DNA of 64,000 bases, from NCBI RefSeq assembly GCF_012849095.1, contig NZ_CP051680.1, forward strand, positions 1,860,001-1,924,000, read 5' to 3'. Numbering within the stretch: position 1 is the first letter of the stretch; each line of letters begins with the position of its first letter. The translations under genes were made by a program, and so were the position numbers. The notes under the pieces were generated by a model. It did not search any database, was not told the origin of the DNA, and worked only from the letters and a program-made list of their open reading frames with translations. Below, one piece after another: positions 41,998 to 51,399 of the stretch. This stretch comes from Cohnella herbarum. Lineage in GTDB: Bacteria > Bacillota > Bacilli > Paenibacillales > Paenibacillaceae.

Positions 41998-42930
41998 TCA
42001 ACGTTTATTGAATATATCCGTCAGTACGGGTACGATCTGCGATTTACGCGATACGACGCCTTTCATGACAGCCTTATTGTTTTGCAGCTTAACGTCGTAG
42101 GCTTGCTCAACGGCATCAGCCGCGCGTCCGAGAGCCAAACCGACGGAATCGTTGTTCAGAATGTCCGTCACGACGAACAAGAACAGATCGAGTCCTTTGT
42201 CGTTGATGATATTCGTAAGCGCGTCTTCCAACTCGGCTTGCTTGGACAGAACGTCGTTCACGTCTACCGCGTTGACTTGCGCGATCTCGACTTTGGCCGT
42301 TCCCATTTGGAATTCTTTCGCGTCCAGGGAGATCAGCTGCGCGATCGTTTTGTCGCTGAGATCGGCACCGGCTTTCAGCATATCCAGACCATAGCTATCC
42401 GCGTCGACGCCGGCGATTTCGGCGAGCTCGCGAGCGGCGGCTACGTCTTGCGCTGTGCAAGTCGGGGATTTGAACAATAAGGAATCGGAGATGATAGCGG
42501 ATAGCATCAGCCCGGCAATGTTCTTAGGAACGGATTTACCGTTTTCTTTGTATAGCTTGTTGAGGATGGTTGCCGTGCAACCGACCGGCTCGGCTCTGTA
42601 ATAGAGCGGCGCGCTTGTCTCGAAATTAGCAATACGGTGATGGTCGATGACTTCGAGTACCGTAACTTGATCGATATCGGACACGCTTTGTTGGCGTTCA
42701 TTGTGATCCACGAGAATTACGCCTTTCACTTCGCCCGCGACCGTCTCTACGAGACGCGGTGCTTCAAAACCGAACTTATCTAGCGCGAATTGCGTTTCGC
42801 CGCTAACGGAGCCCAGACGAACGGCTTCAACGTCTTCTCCCAGCTGTTTCTTCAAATCAGCGTAGGCAATGGCGGAACAAATCGTATCCGTATCCGGATT
42901 TTTGTGACCGAAGATCAATACTTTGCTCAT
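41998..42930 (-). CDS. ppaC: Manganese-dependent inorganic pyrophosphatase
   Basis: 310 residues from ATG 42930 (AGGAG 7 bases upstream). It is a family II pyrophosphatase of the DHH superfamily: [17 protein letters not shown] binds the first metal, [11 protein letters not shown] and [10 protein letters not shown] carry the DHN and DHH motifs, and the C-terminal SRKSQIVP binds substrate. It hydrolyses pyrophosphate in the cytosol and so pulls biosynthetic reactions forward; Firmicutes commonly use this type as their main pyrophosphatase. It is monocistronic. No CBS/DRTGG insert is present, so it is the unregulated form. Confidence 0.95.
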   Translation of the reverse strand: MSKVLIFGHKNPDTDTICSAIAYADLKKQLGEDVEAVRLGSVSGETQFALDKFGFEAPRLVETVAGEVKGVILVDHNERQQSVSDIDQVTVLEVIDHHRIANFETSAPLYYRAEPVGCTATILNKLYKENGKSVPKNIAGLMLSAIISDSLLFKSPTCTAQDVAAARELAEIAGVDADSYGLDMLKAGADLSDKTIAQLISLDAKEFQMGTAKVEIAQVNAVDVNDVLSKQAELEDALTNIINDKGLDLFLFVVTDILNNDSVGLALGRAADAVEQAYDVKLQNNKAVMKGVVSRKSQIVPVLTDIFNKR

Positions 42931-43032
42931 TTTCTTGCTCCTCATCTATTATTTTGGCGAGAAAAGTATACCGCAAAATGGTAACCTTAATCAAGACAAA
43001 CTACGTTCTATTCCGATAGGCTTACATTATAT

Positions 43033-43998
43033 TTAAATTTCCGATAAATATCTGCCGTAGCCTTCCTGCTCCAGTTGACTCTTCGGAATAAACCTTAGCG
43101 CGGCCGAGTTGATGCAATAACGGAGACCGCCTGGCTTAGGACCGTCGTCGAATACGTGCCCGAGGTGGGAATCCGCTTCCCGGCTTCTGACTTCGACGCG
43201 GAACATGCCGTGGGAGAAGTCTTGATGCTCTTGAACGTTGCGATCGTGAAGCGGCTTAGAGAAACTCGGCCACCCGCATCCTGCGTCGAATTGATCCCGC
43301 GAGCTGAATAGGGGTTCGCCCGAGACGATGTCTACATACAGTCCCGGCTCCGTATTATTGTAAAATTCATTACGGAATGGAGGCTCCGTCCCCTTGTTCT
43401 GCGTGACCTCGAATTGCATCGGGGTCAGTCGCTTGCGAAGCTCCTCCTTATCCTTCGGAGTGTTCCAATGCTGTTGCAGGAAGGAATCGCGTCCCGATCC
43501 TTGGCGATAATATTTATATCTAAGCGGATTCTTCTGGTGATAATCTTGATGGTACTCTTCGGCGGGATAGAATACGTCCGCTGGTTCTATCGTGACCGCG
43601 ATCGGCGCATTGAATCTTCCGCTTGACTGAAGCGCATCCTTCGCGGCTTGCGCTTCCTCGCGTTGCTCCTCGTTATGGTAGAAGATCGCGGGCCGGTACG
43701 AAGAGCCTCTGTCGTGAAATTGACCTCCCGCATCGGTAGGATCGACGGAGCGCCAGAAAATATCGAGAAGTTTCCCGTAGGGAAAAATTTCGGGATCGTA
43801 TGTGATTTGAACGGCTTCGGCATGGCCGGTCGTTTCCGAGCATACTTCTTCATAGGTCGGGTTAACGGTATGGCCGCCCGTATATCCGGATACGATACCA
43901 TGAATACCCGGCAGCTCTTCGAACGGAGTAACCATGCACCAGAAGCACCCGCCCGCGAATGTCGCTAATCGTAAAGAGTCGTTATTTTCCGTAGTCAT
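43033..43998 (-). CDS. msrAB: Fused peptide methionine sulfoxide reductase MsrA-MsrB
   Basis: 321 residues. The MsrA half (about 8-165) begins [21 protein letters not shown], with the GCFWC active-site cysteine, and has [23 protein letters not shown]. The MsrB half (about 175-315) has [26 protein letters not shown] and the catalytic Cys in [11 protein letters not shown]; the four zinc cysteines of some MsrB forms are absent, as is common here. The fusion repairs both S- and R-methionine sulfoxide in proteins with thioredoxin. The ATG at 43998 follows GAGGAGT. No signal peptide is seen, so it acts in the cytosol. Confidence 0.95.
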   Translation of the reverse strand: MTTENNDSLRLATFAGGCFWCMVTPFEELPGIHGIVSGYTGGHTVNPTYEEVCSETTGHAEAVQITYDPEIFPYGKLLDIFWRSVDPTDAGGQFHDRGSSYRPAIFYHNEEQREEAQAAKDALQSSGRFNAPIAVTIEPADVFYPAEEYHQDYHQKNPLRYKYYRQGSGRDSFLQQHWNTPKDKEELRKRLTPMQFEVTQNKGTEPPFRNEFYNNTEPGLYVDIVSGEPLFSSRDQFDAGCGWPSFSKPLHDRNVQEHQDFSHGMFRVEVRSREADSHLGHVFDDGPKPGGLRYCINSAALRFIPKSQLEQEGYGRYLSEI

Positions 43999-44157
43999 CT
44001 TGAATCACTCCTCATCTCAATATCGGCAAAGCTTATGGTTCTATTGTAAACAATAATCGCTGCCTATTCCAATCAGGCGATCCATCATCGCGATAATCGT
44101 TTATGATAAGAGTATCGATACATGTGTTTGACGACATTCGCTAAGGAGGATCAACGC

Positions 44158-45012
44158 ATGGAATATAGAAACATGGAATGGATTTGCCGCGACGGTACCC
44201 GGATGCACGCTTGCGAATGGAGCCCTGAGCGGACGGAAAACGAGATTAAGGCGGTTATCGGAATCGTCCACGGGATGGGCGAGCATGTGGGGCGGTACGC
44301 CCACGTTGCCGAAATGTTCGGCGCGGAAGGTTATGCGGTCATTGGCTTCGATCAGCGAGGTCACGGACTTACGGAAGGCAAACGAGGGCATATTCCCCAA
44401 TACGAGGCGCTGTTGGAGGGCGTAGACTCCCTTATCGAGGCGGTGAACCGCGATTACCCGAACACTCCCGTATTCTTATTCGGACATAGCATGGGGGGTA
44501 ACGTCGTCCTTAATTACTTGTTACGAAGACAACCGAGCATAGCAGGAGCGATCGTGACGGGGCCATGGCTGAAGCTCGCTTTCAAGCCCCCTTCCCTGCA
44601 GACTACGATCGGGAAGTTCATCGAGAAGATCTATCCGAAATACACGAACAATCGGCCTATGGTCGCGGAAAGCTTGACGACGGACCCCGCGATGATCGAA
44701 CGGTATGTCACGGATAAGCTAGGACACGGGCAAATAACGGCGCGGTTCTTCTTCGGCGTTCAAACGGCCGGACTCTGGGCGTTGAAACACGCCAAGGAGC
44801 TATCGCTCCCCTTGCTCCTCATGCACGGCGGCGATGACAAGGTGACTTCCATCCATGCCAGCAAGCAATTCGCGGCAGAATCGCCATCTCTGATTACTTG
44901 GAAGGAATGGCCGGAGTTTAAGCATGAACTACATAACGAAACCCGACGCGAAGAAGTGTTCAAGGTTATGCTCGATTGGTTAGAGGGACAGTTGGTCGGA
45001 ATGAAGACCTAA
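44158..45012 (+). CDS. Alpha/beta hydrolase, monoacylglycerol-lipase type
   Basis: 284 residues from ATG 44158 (AAGGAGG 7 bases upstream). The oxyanion loop is IVHGMGEHVGRY, the nucleophile elbow FGHSMGGNV, the acid in MHGGDDKVTS and the His in FKHELHNE. The cap and HGxGEHxGRY segment are typical of monoacylglycerol lipases and lysophospholipases (YtpA type). It is cytosolic, with no signal peptide. It is followed by a strong terminator and seems to stand alone. The natural ester is not known. Confidence 0.9.
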   Translation: MEYRNMEWICRDGTRMHACEWSPERTENEIKAVIGIVHGMGEHVGRYAHVAEMFGAEGYAVIGFDQRGHGLTEGKRGHIPQYEALLEGVDSLIEAVNRDYPNTPVFLFGHSMGGNVVLNYLLRRQPSIAGAIVTGPWLKLAFKPPSLQTTIGKFIEKIYPKYTNNRPMVAESLTTDPAMIERYVTDKLGHGQITARFFFGVQTAGLWALKHAKELSLPLLLMHGGDDKVTSIHASKQFAAESPSLITWKEWPEFKHELHNETRREEVFKVMLDWLEGQLVGMKT

Positions 45013-45046
45013 AAGTCCCGATGCGCGAATGCGCACCGGGACTTTT
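45011..45046. terminator. Bidirectional terminator between the hydrolase and dhaK
   Basis: AAAAGTCCCG and CGGGACTTTT with an inner GCGC/GCGC pair around GAAT. It closes the hydrolase gene and the ten-gene operon from the other side. Confidence 0.85.
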
Positions 45047-45050
45047 GGAT

Positions 45051-46058
45051 TTATCTCATCTGTACGAACATCGGAGTATCTGCCGCATCCTGAATGAGAT
45101 CTTCTAGCTCATCATCTAGCTTCATTATAGAAAGAGAACATCCGCCCATTTCCAACGAAGTGACATACTCCCCTACGTAGGAACGGGCAATCTCGACTTC
45201 AAGAGCCTTAAGCCGGGTATCCACTCTGCGGTATGTGATTAGAAGCTCCATTCGAGTCGTCGAACCTAAACCGTTCACCAGCACGACCACTCGATCACCT
45301 TGTACGAGACGCAGTTCTTGTATAATCGCATCCAGCAAAATGTCCGCCGTCTCGTCTGCCGTAGCTATAAGGCCGCGCTGAATTCCCGGTTCGCCGTGTA
45401 TGCCTAAGCCGATTTCCATCTCTCCCTCTTCGAGAGTAAAGCTAGGCTGTCCCGTCTGTGGAATTCGGCAAGGCGCCAAAGCAACGCCCATCGTCCTCAA
45501 TCGATCGTTGGCTTTGCGGGTTACGCGGACGACTTCATCCAACGCGTAGCCGCGCTCGGCAGCGGCTCCCGCCGTCTTGAATACGAGGAATCCTCCGGCA
45601 ATGCCGCGCCGCCTGTGCATCTCGTTCTCGGAAGCGGAAGCGATGTCGTCCGTAACGAGCACCGTCTCAACGCGAATTCCCTCTTCTAGATCGGCCAGTT
45701 CGGCAGCCATGTCGAAATTCATGCAATCGCCGGCATAATTTCCGTACATATAGATCACGCCAGCGCCGCTATGGATCGCCTTTGTCACTTCCACGATGGG
45801 ATGGGGCGGCGGAGAAGCGAAAATGTTGCCGACCGGTACTCCGTCGGCCATTCCCTTACCAATCAAGCCCATGAACGCAGGCTCGTGACCGGAGCCTCCT
45901 CCTATGACGACGCCGACTTTCCCTTGTGTACGCTCGTGAGTACCGATCAGCGCACGTTTATTAGTTGGCAATACGGCGACATATTGCGGGTAAGCCGCGA
46001 CATACCCCTCGACCATCTCGTCAACAACCGCATCCGGGTGATTGATCAGCTTCTTCAT
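45051..46058 (-). CDS. dhaK: DhaK-type kinase subunit (dihydroxyacetone or tetrulose binding)
   Basis: 335 residues, the K domain of dihydroxyacetone kinases. VVIGGGSGHEPAFMG and YMYGNYAGDCMNFDMA are the substrate-pocket signatures, and GIHGEPGIQR holds the His that binds the ketone covalently as a hemiaminal. K-type subunits phosphorylate dihydroxyacetone or erythrulose together with an L subunit. It is the last gene of the operon and overlaps the RpiB-like gene by 38 bases, with GAGGAGG before its ATG. The matching dhaL lies two genes upstream. No DhaM or other PTS protein is present, so ATP rather than PTS may be the donor. Confidence 0.9.
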   Translation of the reverse strand: MKKLINHPDAVVDEMVEGYVAAYPQYVAVLPTNKRALIGTHERTQGKVGVVIGGGSGHEPAFMGLIGKGMADGVPVGNIFASPPPHPIVEVTKAIHSGAGVIYMYGNYAGDCMNFDMAAELADLEEGIRVETVLVTDDIASASENEMHRRRGIAGGFLVFKTAGAAAERGYALDEVVRVTRKANDRLRTMGVALAPCRIPQTGQPSFTLEEGEMEIGLGIHGEPGIQRGLIATADETADILLDAIIQELRLVQGDRVVVLVNGLGSTTRMELLITYRRVDTRLKALEVEIARSYVGEYVTSLEMGGCSLSIMKLDDELEDLIQDAADTPMFVQMR

Positions 46059-46515
46059 TCCCGCTCCTCCTCAAGTAAATCTGCTCCTGCTCCATGATTC
46101 TCTCGATTTTTCGGGCAGAATTACCTCCTTCGAAGGAAGAAGATAGCCAAGCGTTTACTACCTTTTTGGCCGCCTCCAAACCGATGACCTTCGCTCCCAT
46201 CGTCAAGATTTGCGCGTTGTTGCTTTTCTGGGCCCGTTCCGCGGAATACGTGTCATGGCATAACGCAGCGCGAATGCCGGGTACCTTGCCCGCAGCGATT
46301 GCCACGCCGATGCCCGTTCCGCAAATGAGAATGCCTCGCTCCAGTTCCCCTTCGCGTATTCGATCCGCTACGGCGAACGCTACATCGGGATAGTCGCTGT
46401 CCGTTTTGTCGTGGCAGCCATAGTCTGTCACGTCCAGACCAGCGCCGTTCAATATTTCCTTGATCGCTTCCTTCATCTCATAGCCATGATGATCGCTGCC
46501 GATTCCGACTTTCAT
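46021..46515 (-). CDS. rpiB: RpiB/LacAB-type sugar-phosphate isomerase
   Basis: 164 residues. MKVGIGSDHHGYEMKEAI, YPDVAFAVADRI, GILICGTGIGVAIAAGKVPGIRAALCHD and SNNAQILTMGA are the RpiB signatures; the Cys in CGTGIG is the catalytic base. The family interconverts ribose/ribulose-5-P, allose/allulose-6-P and, in tetritol pathways, erythrulose-4-P and erythrose-4-P. Its ATG overlaps the dhaL stop (ATGA) and its 3' end overlaps dhaK, so it is embedded between the two kinase halves. This suggests it acts directly on the kinase product, perhaps erythrulose phosphate. The C-terminal tail (CGC end) is unusual. Confidence 0.88.
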   Translation of the reverse strand: MKVGIGSDHHGYEMKEAIKEILNGAGLDVTDYGCHDKTDSDYPDVAFAVADRIREGELERGILICGTGIGVAIAAGKVPGIRAALCHDTYSAERAQKSNNAQILTMGAKVIGLEAAKKVVNAWLSSSFEGGNSARKIERIMEQEQIYLRRSGNEEADQSPGCGC

Positions 46516-47174
46516 ACGAGGTCGCCCTCCTTCGTATTCAACGTTTCCAGCATATCCGCGAACACGGATAAGATGAGATAAGCAGATGCAGCTCCGGGAT
46601 CCTGATGAGATAACGACCGGTCGCCGAGGCGGCTAGAGCGTCCCTTCCGGGACACCATATCCGCCGTTGCGATCATTCCCGCTTGGCCTGCGCTTACCGC
46701 AGCCCGAAAACAAGCGTGCACATCGTTGCCAAGCGCGTAATGTTCCCGGAGGCTGTCCAGCGCCGGCGCCCATACATCCACCATCGTTTTGTCTCCGACA
46801 ACCGCTTGGCCACGTTCGACGATACCATTAACAAACGCCGTCCAAAAGGAAAGCAAATCGGATTCCGTCAAAAACTTTTTTCCATTTACGGCTGCTCCCG
46901 CTCGCATGAACGCCGTGGCGTAGAGCGGTCCGACGGAGGAACCAACCGCATTCAGAAATTTCATCCCAGCCGTCTTGCATAACGTTCCGCAATCCGCTTC
47001 CTCCGGCAAGTCGTGCATCGTTTCCTTGATCGCCCGCCATCCGAGCGACATCGTAATGCCGTGATCGCCGTCTCCCGTCTTCCTGTCGAGCTCGGACAAA
47101 TAGTCTTTATCGCGATCGATCGTATACGCAATCGTAAGCATAATCGTTTTTAGTTGATTAACTGTCAATTGCAC
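46512..47174 (-). CDS. dhaL: DhaL-type nucleotide-binding kinase subunit
   Basis: 220 residues from GTG 47174 (GGAGG 7 bases upstream); the frame open to 47228 would overlap the aldolase gene. KTGDGDHGITMSLGWRAI carries the Asp triad that holds Mg-nucleotide, and AVGSSVGPLYATAFMRAG, VGDKTMVDVWAPAL and GRSSRLGDRSLSHQDPGA are the L-domain signatures. It supplies the nucleotide site for DhaK, two genes downstream. It lies 19 bases after the aldolase-dehydrogenase gene in the same transcript. Whether ADP (PTS) or ATP is used is unclear; the absence of DhaM favours ATP. Confidence 0.87.
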   Translation of the reverse strand: MQLTVNQLKTIMLTIAYTIDRDKDYLSELDRKTGDGDHGITMSLGWRAIKETMHDLPEEADCGTLCKTAGMKFLNAVGSSVGPLYATAFMRAGAAVNGKKFLTESDLLSFWTAFVNGIVERGQAVVGDKTMVDVWAPALDSLREHYALGNDVHACFRAAVSAGQAGMIATADMVSRKGRSSRLGDRSLSHQDPGAASAYLILSVFADMLETLNTKEGDLV

Positions 47175-47193
47175 GCTGTTCCCTCCCTGACGG

Positions 47194-49245
47194 TTATCTT
47201 GGGAAAGCTTCCCTTGCGCCCCCGTCAACCGAAATAATACATCCCGTTGTCACTCTGGACTTCTCGCTTGCGAGGAATAGCGCCGCCTGGGCAACATCCT
47301 CAACCGTGATCGATTCTTTCAATAAAGTACGGTCGCGTAGAAAGTCTTCATACCTGTCAGCTTCGACACCATATGCTTTGGCACGATTAGCGACCATCTC
47401 CGGAGACCACAGGTCGGTGAATACTCCGTCCGGATTAATCATGTTGGAGCGTATTTTGTCCTTGCCGTGCTCGATGGCCAACATTCGGCACAATTGCGCT
47501 TCTGCAGCTTTAGCGCAGCTGTACGCGCCGAAATCTTTGCCGGGAGCGAGCGCGTTTTTCGTATTTACGAAAACGAGGCTTCCGCCTTGTCCTTGATCCA
47601 GCAAAGCCCGAACGACAGCACGGGAAGAGAAAAAATGTCCTGTCGTATTGACGGCGAAGCTTTTCTCCCAATCTTTCGCAGGCATGTCGATTATCGAACC
47701 GACGATAGCTATACCTGCGTTCGATACGAGAATATCTACGCCCCCGAATGCAAGAGAACTGCTAGCGATGCCTTCGTTCACGGATTGCTCGCTTGTGACG
47801 TCGACGACCGCCGTCCTCACTTTACTGCCGTATACGGCCAACTTCTTCTCCGCTTCAGCCAGCCCTGCCGGATTGATGTCGGTCAGGACGACGCAAGCGC
47901 CTTCCTGAAGCAGCAGCTCCCCGATGGCAAATCCGATACCCCGCGCCGCTCCAGTCACGATGGCGACTTTGCCGTTCAGCTCTTTCGGTTTCGGTCGCAG
48001 ACTGAGCTTGTATAGCTCCATCGGCCAGTACTCCGCATTAAACGCTTCCGCTTCCGGCATCGTCTTGAACTTGCCTATCGCTTCCGCGCCTTCGATAATT
48101 TGCACCGTATGCTTGTAAATGTCTACAGGCGCTTGCGAGTCCGCAACATCCGTACCTACGCCCCACAGACCGACGCCGGGGACGATGACAAGCCGAGGCG
48201 ACGGGTTGTGCGGAGTGAAATCCGACTTGTGGTGCTTAGCGAAATAACTTAAATAGTTCTCTTCGTACCTTTTCACGCCCTGCCGAAGAGCTTCCTTCAG
48301 TTCTTCAACGTTGCAAGGATCCGCTACCTCAACGACAAGCGGTGATGGCTTCGTGCTTAACACATGTTCCGGCGTAGCAGGACCGGTCTGCGACAGCTCC
48401 AGCAAATTATCAGCGTTAGCGAAACGCAGAGCTTCCTCGGAGTCGTCGAACGTCAGAAGCATCGGCAGTTCCGAGCTTACCGCCCCGCGCAACGACGGAG
48501 CGACTTGCGCGGCAATTGCCCGGCGGGTATCGCGATCAAGCGAAGGTACACCATTCTTGTGGGGGAATGCGACTTTCACTTCGAGCGCTTTGCGAATGCG
48601 CTGCTCGGCTCGATCAACGAGCTCGATATGCCGCTCGTAAGCTTCCTCGCAGTCGTCCGACCACGTTACTAAGCCATGGTGAAGCAGAACGAGCCCCGGT
48701 GCATTCAGGTTTCCTTGAACCGCCGCCCCGACTTGCTTGGCAACGAGGAAACCTGGTCGGTTGTATGGAACAATCAGAGCGTCTTCGCTCAGTGCTTCTC
48801 TGACCAATTGCTCGGATTGAGCATTATTAGCGATACTCAGAATAGCGTCCGAGTGGGAGTGAAGAACCCAACGAAACGGAATAAATCCGTGCAGTAACGT
48901 TTCAATAGAAGGTCTAGGAGAATCCGGGGACATAAGGGCATGAGAAATATAGCGAACCATCTCGTCATCCGTCATATCTTCACGTTCGAACAGAGGCAGC
49001 ACATCGTTTAATTTTACGCCCGCGAAGCCTTGTTGTTTAATAGTTGAAAGCTGATGTCCGCTCGCCTTGACTCGCAGAACATTTACTTCTTTCCCCATAA
49101 AGTCCTGTTCCAACCTCTTAACGGATGTGTTCCCGCCTCCGCCTTGCACAAGCGAAGTATCCGAACCTAGCAGATTAGATACATAGACGAGCTGCTCCAT
49201 GTCGCTCATCTTTTTTGCCGTTTCTTTGGACCATAAGTTTTTCAT
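47194..49245 (-). CDS. Class II aldolase / short-chain dehydrogenase fusion (RhaEW/YuxG-like)
   Basis: 683 residues. Residues about 1-415 are a class II (AraD/RhaD type) aldolase: VQGGGGNTSVK, the metal ligands in VLHSHSDAIL and LHHGLVTWSDDCEEAY. Residues about 425-683 are an SDR: NGKVAIVTGAARGIGFAIG, LVSNAGIAIV, and the catalytic YSCAK. Relatives split rhamnulose-1-P into DHAP and lactaldehyde and oxidise or reduce the aldehyde. Here no rhamnose isomerase is present, and the neighbours are an FGGY kinase, a SIS isomerase and DhaKL. The substrate is probably another phosphorylated or free ketose. It is the sixth enzyme-side gene after the transporter block. Confidence 0.9.
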   Translation of the reverse strand: MKNLWSKETAKKMSDMEQLVYVSNLLGSDTSLVQGGGGNTSVKRLEQDFMGKEVNVLRVKASGHQLSTIKQQGFAGVKLNDVLPLFEREDMTDDEMVRYISHALMSPDSPRPSIETLLHGFIPFRWVLHSHSDAILSIANNAQSEQLVREALSEDALIVPYNRPGFLVAKQVGAAVQGNLNAPGLVLLHHGLVTWSDDCEEAYERHIELVDRAEQRIRKALEVKVAFPHKNGVPSLDRDTRRAIAAQVAPSLRGAVSSELPMLLTFDDSEEALRFANADNLLELSQTGPATPEHVLSTKPSPLVVEVADPCNVEELKEALRQGVKRYEENYLSYFAKHHKSDFTPHNPSPRLVIVPGVGLWGVGTDVADSQAPVDIYKHTVQIIEGAEAIGKFKTMPEAEAFNAEYWPMELYKLSLRPKPKELNGKVAIVTGAARGIGFAIGELLLQEGACVVLTDINPAGLAEAEKKLAVYGSKVRTAVVDVTSEQSVNEGIASSSLAFGGVDILVSNAGIAIVGSIIDMPAKDWEKSFAVNTTGHFFSSRAVVRALLDQGQGGSLVFVNTKNALAPGKDFGAYSCAKAAEAQLCRMLAIEHGKDKIRSNMINPDGVFTDLWSPEMVANRAKAYGVEADRYEDFLRDRTLLKESITVEDVAQAALFLASEKSRVTTGCIISVDGGAREAFPR

Positions 49246-49277
49246 AGTTTTCCCTCCAGGTATTATCTATATATGAT

Positions 49278-50822
49278 TTATTTGAAACCCGTAATTTCAG
49301 CCAAATGCGCATAATCGTCCTTCAGCTTCGGATATAGACCGGCGAACAAGCCATACATCCGTTCGTACAATTGACTGTTCGCGGCGTTCGGTTCATGCCG
49401 TTCGGAGATGGATACCCAATCATGCACGATATCGTAATTTCGGAACGCTCCTACTCCTACCCCGGCAACGATTGCATCTCCGACCGGAGCGCCTAACGAA
49501 TTTCTGACGTGCTGCGTCGGAACGCCGAGCGTATCCGCCATAATTTGCCGCCACAGCCGGCTGTTCGCGCCGCCCTCGACCATCGTCACCAGAGGATTCA
49601 CCCTCGTACCCGCTTGCTTCGCATTTTCCACATTCTGCTTGATGCCGTACGCGACGCCTTCCATGAAGGCGCGAATATAATGCCCCCGAGTATGATACAG
49701 CGAAGTTCCGAAAATCACTCCGCGCGCCAGCGGGTCCCACATCGGAGTTCTTTCTCCCATGAAATAAGGCAGCACGAGCATTCCGTCCGATCCCGGAGGA
49801 ACTTTCTCCGCCTCCAAATTCATAATGTCATAAGGGCTGATGTTCAACCGATTCGCCGTATCCACTTCGACCTGCCCGAACGTATCGCGGAAGTAACGGA
49901 TCAGCGCTCCCGCGCAAACAAGCGCGCCGACCGTCGAGTACTTCGTTCTGGAGTCTGCCGCATGAACGATCGTAATCATGTTCTTGGCGAACGTCGGCTC
50001 ATCGTGAATGGCTCCCCATACGCCCGCCGTACCGAGCGTTATACTGTTATCCCCATTGTTCAGAACGCCCGTGGACACCCAAGCCGCGTTACAATCGACG
50101 GTTCCTGCGACGACCGGCGTTCCCTCCATAAGTCCGGTTAACGCGGCCGCTTCCCGGGTCACATGGCCAACGACTTCGTCGCAAGGGAACACATCCGGCA
50201 TCTTCTCGGCGTTTAAGCCGATTTCCCGCAACATCTGCTCGTCCCAACGTTTGTTGACGATATCGAAAGCGACTCCAATCAAACTTGCGTTACTATAATC
50301 GGTTACGCACTTCCCCGTCAGCTTCATGAGGGGATAATCTTTCGCCGTGAGCATTTTGTACGCCTTATTGTAGATTTCAGGACGATTATTCTTCTCCCAC
50401 AGCAGCTTTACAGTGGCGTAGTATGAATCGATCGGATTGCCGGAGAGTTTAAATACGGCATCCTCACCGAGAAGCGCTTGAATCTGTCCACATTCCGCGG
50501 TTCCCCGGCGATCCATCCAGAAATGCGACAATTGCAACGGATTCAGATCGCGATCGACCAGAATGCAAGCCGGAGACATCGCGCTTAATCCGACTCCAAG
50601 AACGTCCGTCGGAGATATTTTCGAAGCTTCCAATGACTTCTTGATCGTCTGCGCAACGGCGTTCCAATACGTATCCGGATGATGCTCCGCCCAGCCCGGG
50701 CGAGAAGCGATCATCGGGTACTCGATGTAATGCGTACCAAGCACCTTACCGTCTAGGTCCATAACGACCGACTTCGTTCCGCCTGTTCCGATATCGCAGC
50801 CTATGAGGTAACCTTTAGCCAT
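49278..50822 (-). CDS. FGGY-family carbohydrate kinase
   Basis: 514 residues. The actin-like phosphate-1 loop is IGCDIGTGGTKSVVMDLDG; the FGGY substrate half has HPDTYWNAVAQTIKKSLEAS and WMDRRGTAECGQI; the ATP half has EGGANSRLWRQIMADTLGVPTQ and LGAPVGDAIVAG. It resembles xylulokinases but is not close enough to name a sugar. It phosphorylates a ketose or polyol with ATP after import. GAGGAGGAGAA precedes the ATG at 50822. It follows the SIS isomerase by 16 bases, and the aldolase fusion comes next, so kinase, isomerase and aldolase act on one route. Confidence 0.9.
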   Translation of the reverse strand: MAKGYLIGCDIGTGGTKSVVMDLDGKVLGTHYIEYPMIASRPGWAEHHPDTYWNAVAQTIKKSLEASKISPTDVLGVGLSAMSPACILVDRDLNPLQLSHFWMDRRGTAECGQIQALLGEDAVFKLSGNPIDSYYATVKLLWEKNNRPEIYNKAYKMLTAKDYPLMKLTGKCVTDYSNASLIGVAFDIVNKRWDEQMLREIGLNAEKMPDVFPCDEVVGHVTREAAALTGLMEGTPVVAGTVDCNAAWVSTGVLNNGDNSITLGTAGVWGAIHDEPTFAKNMITIVHAADSRTKYSTVGALVCAGALIRYFRDTFGQVEVDTANRLNISPYDIMNLEAEKVPPGSDGMLVLPYFMGERTPMWDPLARGVIFGTSLYHTRGHYIRAFMEGVAYGIKQNVENAKQAGTRVNPLVTMVEGGANSRLWRQIMADTLGVPTQHVRNSLGAPVGDAIVAGVGVGAFRNYDIVHDWVSISERHEPNAANSQLYERMYGLFAGLYPKLKDDYAHLAEITGFK

Positions 50823-50838
50823 TCGCTTGTTCTCCTCC

Positions 50839-51396
50839 TCATTCTACATTTCTATGGCGGGCTTCCATCTGTTCCCCGTTAACGTCCATACTGCTCTGCA
50901 GCGTCATGACAAGCACATCGAAGAGGATTCCGATTGACTGCTCGAACAAATTACCCATCGGTTGAACCGAAGGGACAAGATCTCCTTGGCCCAGATAGAC
51001 CGTAGCGGGCACCCACAGCACTGCGTCCGCGATGCGAGGCGTCATTCTGTCCGGCATCCCGGTTATGACAATCAACTCCGCGCCTCTTAGCTTTGCTTGT
51101 TCCGCCACATAATGAATATGGCCGATCTCTCCGGAACCGGAAGTGGCGATCAACAAATCGCCTTCACGAATGGCCGGTGTCGTGTCATCCCACATCCAGT
51201 GCGCTTCTTTGCCTAGATGCATAAGCCTCATCGCCAGTCCTCGCGCGGCAAGCCCTTCCCGTCCAACGCCGATAAGGAAGATGCGCTTGGTTCGTTTGAT
51301 GCATTCGACGACTTGCTCCCATTGCTCGGGATCGATTCGATTGAATACTGCAGCCAGCTCTTGCACGATCGTGCCCGTCAGCTTCTTGAATTCCAT
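50839..51396 (-). CDS. SIS-domain sugar-phosphate isomerase (HxlB/PHI-like)
   Basis: 185 residues, a single SIS domain. IFLIGVGREGLAARGLAMRLMHLGKEAHWMWDDTTPAIREGDLLIATSGSGEIGHIHYV is the phosphosugar site of the 6-phospho-3-hexuloisomerase (HxlB) group, which moves carbonyl groups between C2 and C3 of a ketose phosphate. No HxlA partner is in the window, so formaldehyde fixation is unlikely. Its ribosome binding site is made of the last codons of the permease before it, 3 bases away. Here it probably reshapes the kinase product before aldol cleavage. Confidence 0.85.
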   Translation of the reverse strand: MEFKKLTGTIVQELAAVFNRIDPEQWEQVVECIKRTKRIFLIGVGREGLAARGLAMRLMHLGKEAHWMWDDTTPAIREGDLLIATSGSGEIGHIHYVAEQAKLRGAELIVITGMPDRMTPRIADAVLWVPATVYLGQGDLVPSVQPMGNLFEQSIGILFDVLVMTLQSSMDVNGEQMEARHRNVE

Positions 51397-51399
51397 CGT

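Noticed and set aside
50839..51396. Ribulose monophosphate (formaldehyde) pathway from the HxlB-like gene
   Set aside because: No hxlA hexulose-phosphate synthase is present and the gene is embedded in an importer-kinase-aldolase operon.
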